Shown one piece after another: positions 32,644-39,763 of a stretch of DNA of 64,000 nt. A program made the translations under genes and the position numbers. Position 1 is the first letter of the stretch; each line of letters begins with the position of its first letter. The DNA is from Kribbella monticola (lineage in GTDB: Bacteria > Actinomycetota > Actinomycetes > Propionibacteriales > Kribbellaceae): contig NZ_QFXK01000035.1 in NCBI RefSeq assembly GCF_003261635.1, positions 124,001 to 188,000 on the forward strand, read 5' to 3'. A model generated the notes under the pieces. The model made no database searches, was not told where the DNA came from, and worked only from the letters and a program-made list of their open reading frames with translations.

Positions 32644-34008
32644 GTGGCTGCTGATCGTGGGAAGTTGAGTGTGCAGGCGCTTCGGGACCTGGTGGAGCAG
32701 GGGCGCATCGATACGGTGCTGGTGGCGATCACCGATATGCAGGGGCGGTTGCAGGGGAAGCGGTGTGGGGCGCGGTACTTCATGGAGGAAGTGCTCCGGC
32801 ACGGGACCGAGGGCTGTAACTACCTGCTCGCGGTCGATGTCGACATGAACACGGTCGACGGCTACGAGATGTCCTCCTGGGAACGCGGGTACGGCGACCT
32901 GCTGATGGCCCCCGACCTCGCCACCCTCCGCCTGCTCCCGTGGCTGGAAGGCACCGCACTCGTGCTCTGCGACGTGCAGTGGCTCGACGGCAAGCCGATG
33001 CCCGCCTCCCCGCGCCAGATCCTCAAGGCGCAGCTCGACCGCCTCGCCGAGCTGAATCTGAAGGCGTACGTCGGCACCGAGCTCGAGTTCATCGTCTTCA
33101 ACGACACGTTCGAGGCCGCCTGGGACAAGCGGTACCGCGGCCTCGACCCGGCCAACCAGTACAACGTCGACTACTCCCTGCTCGGCACCTCCCGGATCGA
33201 ACCGCTGCTGCGAGACATCCGCAACTCGATGGAGGGCGCCGGCCTGTACGTCGAGTCCGCCAAGGGTGAGTGCAATCTCGGCCAGCAGGAGATCGCGTTC
33301 CGGTACGACGAGGCGCTGGCCACCTGCGACAACCACTCGATCTACAAGACCGGGTCGAAGGAGATCGCGGCCAAGCACGGCAAGAGCCTCACGTTCATGG
33401 CGAAGTACGACGAACGCGAGGGCAACTCGTGCCACATCCACCTGAGCTTCCGCTCCACCGACGGGAAGGCCGTCCTGGCGGGGGACCGTGAGTACGGGTT
33501 CTCCCAGCTGATGGAGCAGTTCATCGCCGGCCAGCTCGCCTGCCTTCCCGAGCTCACCTACCTGCTCGCCCCGAACATCAACTCGTACAAGCGCTTCGTC
33601 CCCGGCAGCTTCGCGCCGACCGCGGTCGCCTGGGGTCTCGACAACCGCACCTGTGCGCTCCGCGTGGTCGGCCACGGCGAGTCCCTCCGCGTGGAGAACC
33701 GTCTCCCCGGCGGCGACGTGAACCCGTACCTCGCGGTCGCGGCCCTCATCGCGGCAGGCCTGCACGGCATCGAGAACGAACTCGAACTGGAACCGAGCTT
33801 CGAGGGCAACGCCTACGACTCCGACAAGCCGCACGTCCCGACCACCTTGCGCGAAGCGGCCGCCCTGTTCGCCGGGTCGAAGGTCGCGCGGGAGGCGTTC
33901 GGCGACGAGATGGTGGACCACTACACGAACGCCGCGCGAGTCGAACTCGACGCGTTCGACGCGGCCGTCACCGACTGGGAGCTGACCCGTGGCTTCGAAC
34001 GACTCTGA
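32644..34008 (+). CDS. Glutamine synthetase-like gamma-glutamyl-amine ligase
   Basis: A 454-residue GS-superfamily ligase of the GlnA3/PuuA branch. The GS catalytic motifs are present: YVGTELEF (Glu-rich metal site), ESAKGECNLGQQEIAF, NSCHIHLSF (the HxHxS metal/ATP motif), WGLDNRTCALR and RLPGGDVNPYLAVAA. The conserved adenylylation Tyr loop of housekeeping GS was not seen. PuuA and Streptomyces GlnA3 attach glutamate to putrescine or other polyamines, and the neighbours (hydrolase, aldehyde dehydrogenase, permease) make this role more likely than ammonia assimilation. GGGAG precedes the GTG at 32644. First gene of the cluster. Confidence 0.9.
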   Translation: MAADRGKLSVQALRDLVEQGRIDTVLVAITDMQGRLQGKRCGARYFMEEVLRHGTEGCNYLLAVDVDMNTVDGYEMSSWERGYGDLLMAPDLATLRLLPWLEGTALVLCDVQWLDGKPMPASPRQILKAQLDRLAELNLKAYVGTELEFIVFNDTFEAAWDKRYRGLDPANQYNVDYSLLGTSRIEPLLRDIRNSMEGAGLYVESAKGECNLGQQEIAFRYDEALATCDNHSIYKTGSKEIAAKHGKSLTFMAKYDEREGNSCHIHLSFRSTDGKAVLAGDREYGFSQLMEQFIAGQLACLPELTYLLAPNINSYKRFVPGSFAPTAVAWGLDNRTCALRVVGHGESLRVENRLPGGDVNPYLAVAALIAAGLHGIENELELEPSFEGNAYDSDKPHVPTTLREAAALFAGSKVAREAFGDEMVDHYTNAARVELDAFDAAVTDWELTRGFERL

Positions 34009-34030
34009 AGGAAAGGAAAGAAAGGAAAGA

Positions 34031-34210
34031 AAAGCGCTGGGGGCGTCAGGAGAGGGAAGGAAAGCGCTGGGGGTGTCAGGAGAGGGAAGGAAAGCGCAGG
34101 GGGCGTCAGGAGAGGGAAGGAAAGCGCTGGGGGCGTCAGGAGAGGGAAGGAAAGCGCAGGGGGTGTCAGGAGAGGGAAGGAAAGCGATGGTGGGGTCAGG
34201 AGAGACAGTT
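34031..34210 (+). repeat. Six tandem 30-bp units, each with a Shine-Dalgarno
   Basis: The unit AAAGCGCTGGGGGCGTCAGG plus AGAGGGAAGG repeats five times (34031-34180), followed by a diverged sixth unit (34181-34210); a GGAAAG-rich run (34009-34030) precedes them. Copies differ only at two positions, CTG/CAG and GCG/GTG. Each carries AGGGAAGGAAAG, a strong Shine-Dalgarno, about three bases before CTG or CAG; only in the last unit is that codon ATG (34187), the likely puuD start. The array is in frame with puuD and stop-free from GTG 33989, but would use AGG, AAA, TCA and GGA codons that are rare in neighbouring genes. Confidence 0.9.
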
Positions 34211-34915
34211 CGGCCGCGGATCGGCATCACTACCTACCTCGAGCCGACCGTCTGGGGAGTCTGGGAACGCGAAGCGGCCCTGCTTCCCCGTGTCTACCTC
34301 GACGCCGTCACCGCGGCCGGCGGCGTACCGCTGCTGCTCCCGCCCGTGGGCACCGACCCGACCGTCCTCGAACTCCTCGACGGCCTGATCATCGCCGGCG
34401 GCTGCGACGTGGATCCGGGCTCGTACGCCGCGCAGCCGCACCCCGAGACGCTCGACACCCGCCCGGGCCGCGACGAGCACGAGGCGACCCTGATCAAGGC
34501 GGCACTCGACCTCGACGTGCCGCTGCTCGCGATCTGCCGTGGCCTCCAGATGCTCAACGTCACCCTCGGTGGAACCCTCCAGCAGCATCTGCCGGACGTG
34601 GTCGCCCACGACGAGCACCGCCCATCGCCCGCCGTCTTCGGCCAGACCGAGGTCAAGGTCGAGCCGGATTCGCTGACCGGCCGGCTGTTCGGCGAGCGGA
34701 CCACGGTGCACTGCTACCACCATCAGGCCCTCGACATCGTCGCCCCCGCCCTCAAGATCACAGCCCGCGCAGGCGACGGAACGGTCGAGGCGGCCGAGGT
34801 CGAAGGCCGCGACTTCGCCATCGGGGTCCAATGGCATCCCGAGGAGAACCCCGAGGATCTCCGCCTGTTCACCGCTTTGGTTGCTGAAGGCAAGAAAAGG
34901 AGCGCGTCCCGGTGA
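34187..34915 (+). CDS. puuD: Gamma-glutamyl-gamma-aminobutyrate hydrolase-like (class I amidotransferase)
   Basis: A 242-residue peptidase C26/PuuD-type protein. The catalytic Cys is in LLAICRGLQMLNV (about residue 117), with the His-x-Glu pair in VQWHPEE near residue 221, completing the Cys-His-Glu triad; GCDVDPGSYA and HHQALD are family landmarks. It would release the amine product from its gamma-glutamyl carrier. I use the ATG at 34187, which has AGGGAAGGA upstream and gives the usual length. An in-frame GTG at 33989, inside the previous gene, would add 66 residues of a 10-residue repeat (ALGASGEGRK). The stop overlaps the aldehyde dehydrogenase GTG by four bases. Confidence 0.88.
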   Translation: MVGSGETVRPRIGITTYLEPTVWGVWEREAALLPRVYLDAVTAAGGVPLLLPPVGTDPTVLELLDGLIIAGGCDVDPGSYAAQPHPETLDTRPGRDEHEATLIKAALDLDVPLLAICRGLQMLNVTLGGTLQQHLPDVVAHDEHRPSPAVFGQTEVKVEPDSLTGRLFGERTTVHCYHHQALDIVAPALKITARAGDGTVEAAEVEGRDFAIGVQWHPEENPEDLRLFTALVAEGKKRSASR

Positions 34916-36270
34916 CGTACGACGTGATCAACCCCGCCACGGAAAAAGTGGTCCGGACGATCGAGCTCGCCTCGCTGGAGCAGGCCGATGCCGCGATCGA
35001 GAGAGCCGCCGCGGCGTACGCCGGGTGGCGGGCCGTGTCGCCCGCCGACCGGGGCAGACTGCTCAGACGGTTCGCCGATGCGGTCGACGCCGACCTGGAA
35101 ATCCTGGCGGCCCTGGAGGTCGAGAACGCCGGCCACACGATCTCCAACGCCCGCTGGGAAGCGGGCAACGTGCGCGATGTCCTCAACTACTATTCGGCGG
35201 CGCCGGAACGCCTGTTCGGCAAGCAGATTCCCGTTGCCGGAGGCATCGATCTCACCTTCGCCGAACCGCTCGGCGTGGTCGGCATCATCGTGCCGTGGAA
35301 CTTCCCGATGCCGATCGCCGGCTGGGGATTCGCCCCGGCGCTGGCGGCGGGCAACACCGTAGTACTGAAGCCGGCCGAGCTGACGCCGCTGACCGCCATC
35401 CGGCTGGGTGAACTCGCCTTGGAGGCAGGGATTCCGCCTGGTGTGCTGGAGATCGTGCCGGGCGCGGGGACCGTCGTGGGGCAGCGGTTCGTCACGCATC
35501 CCGCCGTACGTAAGGTCGTCTTCACGGGGTCGACCGGAGTCGGCAAGCAGATCATGGCCGGCTGCGCGGACCAGGTGAAACGCGTGACCCTGGAACTCGG
35601 CGGCAAGTCCGCGAACATCGTCTTCGCCGATTCTGACCTGGCGAAGGCGGCCGCGCAGGCCCCGTACGGCGTCTTCGACAACGCCGGCCAGGACTGCTGT
35701 GCGCGGTCGCGAATCCTGGTAGAGCGCACGGCGTACGACAAGTTCATGGAGTTGCTCGAGCCGGCCGTGCAGGGCGTCAAGGTCGGCGATCCCGGTGACC
35801 CGGCGACGGAGATGGGACCGCTGATCTCGGCGAAGCAACTGGAACGGGTTTCGAGCTATGTGCCGGACGACGCGGCCGTCGCCTTCCGGGGCAGCGCGCC
35901 GAGCGGTCCCGGTTATTGGTTCCCGCCCACGGTGCTGACGGCAGCACCCGGTGATCGCGTTGCGCAGGAGGAGATCTTCGGCCCGGTGGTGGCCGTGATC
36001 CCGTTCGAGGACGAGGCCGACGCGATCCGGATCGCCAACGATTCGCAGTTCGGGCTGTCGGGGTCGATCTGGACCAGGGACGTCGGGCGGGCGCTGCGGG
36101 TCGGTCGTGGCGTCGAGGCGGGCAACCTGTCGATCAACTCGCACTCGTCGGTGCGGTACTCGACGCCGTTCGGCGGCTACAAACAGTCCGGGCTCGGCCG
36201 TGAGCTCGGACCGGACGCGCTGGACGCGTTCACCGAGACCAAGAACATCTTCATCTCCACGGAGGACTGA
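34912..36270 (+). CDS. NAD(P)-dependent aldehyde dehydrogenase
   Basis: A 452-residue ALDH-superfamily enzyme. It has the Rossmann segments PWNFPMPIAGWGFAPALAAGN and FTGSTGVGKQIM, the general base Glu in VTLELGGKSA (about residue 228) and the catalytic Cys in NAGQDCCARSRIL (about 263). In this cluster it would oxidise the gamma-glutamyl-aminoaldehyde, or the free aminoaldehyde, to the acid, the step done by PuuC. The preceding oxidase step (PuuB) is not obviously encoded here. GTG 34912 overlaps the puuD stop (GTGA) and its own stop overlaps the SDR ATG, so translation is coupled across three genes. Confidence 0.92.
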   Translation: MTYDVINPATEKVVRTIELASLEQADAAIERAAAAYAGWRAVSPADRGRLLRRFADAVDADLEILAALEVENAGHTISNARWEAGNVRDVLNYYSAAPERLFGKQIPVAGGIDLTFAEPLGVVGIIVPWNFPMPIAGWGFAPALAAGNTVVLKPAELTPLTAIRLGELALEAGIPPGVLEIVPGAGTVVGQRFVTHPAVRKVVFTGSTGVGKQIMAGCADQVKRVTLELGGKSANIVFADSDLAKAAAQAPYGVFDNAGQDCCARSRILVERTAYDKFMELLEPAVQGVKVGDPGDPATEMGPLISAKQLERVSSYVPDDAAVAFRGSAPSGPGYWFPPTVLTAAPGDRVAQEEIFGPVVAVIPFEDEADAIRIANDSQFGLSGSIWTRDVGRALRVGRGVEAGNLSINSHSSVRYSTPFGGYKQSGLGRELGPDALDAFTETKNIFISTED

Positions 36271-37049
36271 TGAGTGACGTAAAGGCGAGCCGCTTGGAAG
36301 GCCGCGTGGCGGTGGTGACCGGCGGCGCGAGCGGGATCGGCCTGGCCAGCGTACGGCGGCTCGCGGCCGAGGGCGCCAAGGTCGTCGTCGGCGACCTCGA
36401 CCCGGCCGCGGGCAAGGCCGCCGCGGACGAGGTCGGCGGCCTGTTCGTGTCGGCGGACGTCACCAGCGACGCCGAGGTGGAGAACCTGTTCAAGCAGACG
36501 TTCGACACGTTCGGCAGCGTCGACATCGCGTTCAACAACGCGGGCATCTCCCCACCCGAGGACGGCTCGATCCTGGAGACCGGGCTGGACGCGTGGCGCA
36601 AGGTGCAGGAGGTCAACCTCACCTCGGTGTACCTGTGCTGCAAGCACGTCATCCCCTACATGCAGCGCCAGGGCAAGGGCTCGATCATCAACACGGCTTC
36701 GTTCGTGGCGGTGATGGGCGCGGCGACGTCACAGATCTCGTACTCCGCGTCGAAGGGCGGCGTCCTCGCGATGAGCCGTGAACTCGGCGTCGAGTTCGCC
36801 CGCGAGGGCATTCGCGTCAACGCCCTCTGCCCGGGTCCGGTGAACACCCCGCTGCTGAAGGAGCTGTTCGCCAAGGACGAGGAGCGCGCCAACCGCCGGC
36901 TCGTGCACGTCCCGATGGGCCGCTTCGGCGAGCCGGAAGAGATCGCCGCCGCGGTCGCGTTCCTGGCCAGCGACGACTCGTCCTTCATCACCGCCAACAC
37001 CTTCCTGGTCGACGGAGGCATCTCGGGCGCTTATGTGACTCCGCTCTAA
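36270..37049 (+). CDS. SDR-family oxidoreductase
   Basis: A 259-residue classical short-chain dehydrogenase. The cofactor motif is TGGASGIG (about 17-24), NNAG is at about 90, and the catalytic Ser and YSASK (Tyr about 160) are intact, followed by PGPVNTP. It resembles 3-oxoacyl-ACP reductase-like dehydrogenases. Asp in GDLDP after beta-2 suggests NAD preference. Its substrate in the amine pathway is not clear; it may reduce or oxidise an aldehyde or hydroxy intermediate. The ATG shares its first base with the aldehyde dehydrogenase TGA. Confidence 0.9.
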   Translation: MSDVKASRLEGRVAVVTGGASGIGLASVRRLAAEGAKVVVGDLDPAAGKAAADEVGGLFVSADVTSDAEVENLFKQTFDTFGSVDIAFNNAGISPPEDGSILETGLDAWRKVQEVNLTSVYLCCKHVIPYMQRQGKGSIINTASFVAVMGAATSQISYSASKGGVLAMSRELGVEFAREGIRVNALCPGPVNTPLLKELFAKDEERANRRLVHVPMGRFGEPEEIAAAVAFLASDDSSFITANTFLVDGGISGAYVTPL

Positions 37050-37083
37050 GCTATTGGGGTTTTCAACGGGGAGAAGGTGAGCT

Positions 37084-37818
37084 GTGACGGTCGCGGAACC
37101 GGGCAACCGGGCAGACGAGGCGTTGTTCCGCCCGGTGCGGGCCGGCAACCCGTTCGAGGAGACCGTCGAACGATTGCTGCAGGCAATCAAGCTGGGCGTC
37201 GTCGCGCCCGGCGAGCGGCTGCCGTCCGAACGCGACCTGGCCGCCCGGCTGAACGTCAGCCGGGTCACCCTCCGCGAAGCGATCCGCGCACTCACCGAAG
37301 CCGGCTACGTCGAGTCCCGCCGCGGCCGGTACGGCGGAACCTTCGTCAACTCGGTGCTCCCCAAGCCGCGCCGCGTCTCGGCGAAACAGCTCACCCGCGA
37401 ACTGGGTGCCGGCGTGGACGACGCCCTCGTACTGCGGTCAGCCCTCGAAACCGGAGCCGCCGAAGCAGCCGCGTCCCGCGAACTCACCGAAGCCGAGGCC
37501 GACCACCTTCGGCACTGCCTCGCCGAGACCTCCTCGGCATCACTGGCCGACTACCGCCGGATGGATTCGCGGCTCCACCTGGCGATCGCGGAGGTCAGCG
37601 GCTCCCCGTCGCTGACGTCGGCCACCGCCGACGTACGAATGCGCCTCAACGAACTCCTCGACGCAATCCCCTTGCTGGCAGTCAACCTGGACCATTCCAA
37701 CCACCAACACGAGGCGATCGTCGAGGCAATCCTGGCCGGCGACCCCGACGCGGCCCGCCAGACCATGCAGGAACACCTCTCCGGCACAGCGGCCCTCCTG
37801 CGCGGCTTCTTGACCTGA
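37084..37818 (+). CDS. FadR-subfamily GntR regulator
   Basis: A 244-residue regulator. The N-terminal GntR winged helix covers about residues 20-88 (GERLPSERDLAARLNVSRVTLREAIRAL, then RRGRYGGTFV), and the C-terminal FCD domain (about 105-235) has the Asp and His residues that bind metal or carboxylate ligand (DSRLHLAIAEVSGS, NHQHEAIVEAI). FCD regulators usually respond to carboxylic acids, which fits a repressor sensing a pathway product such as a GABA- or glutamyl-type acid. GAGAAGG lies six to eight bases upstream of the GTG. It is probably transcribed with the preceding genes and may act at the operator candidates on either side. Confidence 0.92.
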   Translation: MTVAEPGNRADEALFRPVRAGNPFEETVERLLQAIKLGVVAPGERLPSERDLAARLNVSRVTLREAIRALTEAGYVESRRGRYGGTFVNSVLPKPRRVSAKQLTRELGAGVDDALVLRSALETGAAEAAASRELTEAEADHLRHCLAETSSASLADYRRMDSRLHLAIAEVSGSPSLTSATADVRMRLNELLDAIPLLAVNLDHSNHQHEAIVEAILAGDPDAARQTMQEHLSGTAALLRGFLT

Positions 37819-37822
37819 TTGC

Positions 37823-37877
37823 TTGACACGGTCTGGGTCAGGTGTCTCAATGGGGCCTAAAGGTCTGCCTGAAGACC
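37823..37877. promoter_or_regulatory. Promoter and operator candidates of the permease gene
   Basis: TTGACA at 37823-37828 is a consensus -35; no good -10 follows at 17-18 bases. GACAC and GTGTC (about 37825-37845) and GGTCT-N6-AGACC (37862-37877) are inverted repeats that could bind the FadR-type regulator encoded just upstream. Inference only. Confidence 0.35.
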
Positions 37878-37929
37878 ATTGGTTCGATTGCGCCGCCACT
37901 CCGCCAGTAGTAGTACCGAGGAGGCCCTC

Positions 37930-39474
37930 GTGAGCAACGACAAGACCGAAGTGAGCACGGGCAGTACCGCGCTGAGTGAGGACGAGAAACGCCTGCACCA
38001 GCTGGGGTACGCGCAGGAGTTGTCCCGGACGATGTCCGGTTTCTCGAACTTCGCCGTCTCCTTCACCATCATCTCGATCCTGTCCGGCTGCCTGACCCTG
38101 TACGGCTTCGGCCTGAACACCGGGGGGCCGGTGATGATCGTCTGGGGCTGGCCGATCGTCGGCATCATGACCTTGCTGGTCGGCCTCGCGATGGCCGAGG
38201 TCTGCTCCAGCTTCCCGACCGCGGGCGGCCTGTACTACTGGTCAGCCAAGCTCGCGCCGTCGAACGGGGCGGCCTGGTCCTGGTTCACCGGCTGGTTCAA
38301 CTTCCTCGGCCAGGTGGCGGTGACGGCCGGGATCGACTTCGGCGCGGCCTTCTTCCTGAACGCGTTGCTGGACCTGCAGTTCGGCTTCTCCGCAACGCCG
38401 GGACACACCATCCTGCTGTTCGGCCTGATCCTGCTGGTGCACGCGCTGCTGAACTCGGTCGGTGTGAAACTCGTTGCCAAGCTCAACGATGTCAGCGTCT
38501 GGTGGCACATCGTCGGCGTGGCGTTCATCGTCGTCGTGCTCGCGTTCGTGCCCGACCATCACCAGTCGGCCGGGTTCGTGTTCGGGCACTTCGTGAACAA
38601 CACCGGCTGGGGTTCCACCTTCTACGTCGCGATGCTCGGGTTGCTGCTAGCGCAGTACACCTTCACCGGGTACGACGCGTCCGCGCACATGACGGAGGAG
38701 ACGCACGACGCGGCCCGGTCCGGCCCGCGCGGCATCGTGATGTCGATCATCGTCTCGCTGGTGGCGGGCTGGGTGCTGTTGATCGGGCTCACCTTCGCGA
38801 TCCAGAGCTACGACGGGGCGCTCAACAGCGACACCGCCGTACCGCCCGCGCAGATCTTCATCGACGCGGTCGGCTCGTCGCTGGGCAAGATCCTGCTGCT
38901 GGTCGTGGTCGGCGCGCAGTTGTTCTGCGGGATGTCGTCGGTGACGGCGAACTCGCGGATGATCTACGCGTTCTCCCGCGACGGCGCGCTGCCGGCCTCG
39001 TCCTTCTGGCACAAGATCAACCCGAAGACCCGGACGCCAACCAATGCGATCTGGCTCGCCGCGGTCGGCGCGTTCCTGCTCGGCCTGCCGTACCTGTGGA
39101 ACGCCACGGCGTACGCCGCTGTCACCTCGATCGCGGTGATCGGGCTCTACATCGCCTATGTGATCCCGACCCTGCTGCGCCTGCTCCAGGGCGACCGCTT
39201 CGTGCGGGGTCCGTGGCACCTCGGCCGGTGGAGCAAGCCGATCGGCGTGATCGCGATCGTCTGGGTCGTCTTCATCACGATCCTGTTCATGCTGCCGCAG
39301 GTCAGCCCGGTCAGCGCGAGCACCTTCAACTACACCCCGATCGCCGTGCTGGTGGTGCTCGGCTTCGCCGGCATCTGGTGGCTCGCGTCGGCCCGGAAGT
39401 GGTTCACCGGCCCCAAGGTCCAGGGCTCCGAGGAGGAACTCGCCGCGATCGAACGCGACCTCGAGTCGATCTGA
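37930..39474 (+). CDS. APC-family amino acid/amine permease
   Basis: A 514-residue APC-superfamily transporter with about twelve membrane helices. The start LSEDEKRLHQLGYAQELSRTMSGFSNFAVSFTIIS is typical of the GABA/amino-acid permease branch (BAT1/GabP-like), as are AMAEVCSSFPTAGGLYYW and YTFTGYDASAHMTEET. It would import the amine or amino acid used by this cluster, driven by proton or sodium symport. GAGGAGG lies about five bases upstream of GTG 37930. A strong intrinsic terminator follows 70 bases after the stop, closing the cluster. Confidence 0.9.
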   Translation: MSNDKTEVSTGSTALSEDEKRLHQLGYAQELSRTMSGFSNFAVSFTIISILSGCLTLYGFGLNTGGPVMIVWGWPIVGIMTLLVGLAMAEVCSSFPTAGGLYYWSAKLAPSNGAAWSWFTGWFNFLGQVAVTAGIDFGAAFFLNALLDLQFGFSATPGHTILLFGLILLVHALLNSVGVKLVAKLNDVSVWWHIVGVAFIVVVLAFVPDHHQSAGFVFGHFVNNTGWGSTFYVAMLGLLLAQYTFTGYDASAHMTEETHDAARSGPRGIVMSIIVSLVAGWVLLIGLTFAIQSYDGALNSDTAVPPAQIFIDAVGSSLGKILLLVVVGAQLFCGMSSVTANSRMIYAFSRDGALPASSFWHKINPKTRTPTNAIWLAAVGAFLLGLPYLWNATAYAAVTSIAVIGLYIAYVIPTLLRLLQGDRFVRGPWHLGRWSKPIGVIAIVWVVFITILFMLPQVSPVSASTFNYTPIAVLVVLGFAGIWWLASARKWFTGPKVQGSEEELAAIERDLESI

Positions 39475-39545
39475 CCCGATCAGGCCGGGCCGCTCGACTG
39501 GCACTGATCGGCCAGCGCCGGTCGGTCGGCCGCAAACCTCGCGAC

Positions 39546-39591
39546 CCGCCCGGGCCGCCGCCCTCGTCGGCGCGGCTCCGGGCGGTTTTTT
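39546..39591 (+). terminator. Intrinsic terminator after the permease gene
   Basis: CCGCCCGG (39546-39553) pairs with CCGGGCGG (39578-39585); the intervening bases form a second GC-rich inner stem. Six T residues follow directly (39586-39591). This is the one classical rho-independent terminator with a T-run found in the window. Confidence 0.85.
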
Positions 39592-39763
39592 GGTGTGAAA
39601 TCGGGCGACACGCCGAGCGGGCGCGCATCTGTGAACTGCGGCGCGCAGAACAGAAAGGTAACGAGGTGATGGCCGATGCGTCTCTATATGTGACACTCGC
39701 CGTGTCCACTGGCACTCGACTGTGATGTCGGCGAATGTAATCCTTCGGGGAGAATGTTGATCG

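Noticed and set aside
34009-34210. CRISPR-like or direct-repeat recombination site
   Set aside because: The 30-bp units are tandem without spacers and in frame with puuD. Simple tandem duplication explains them.
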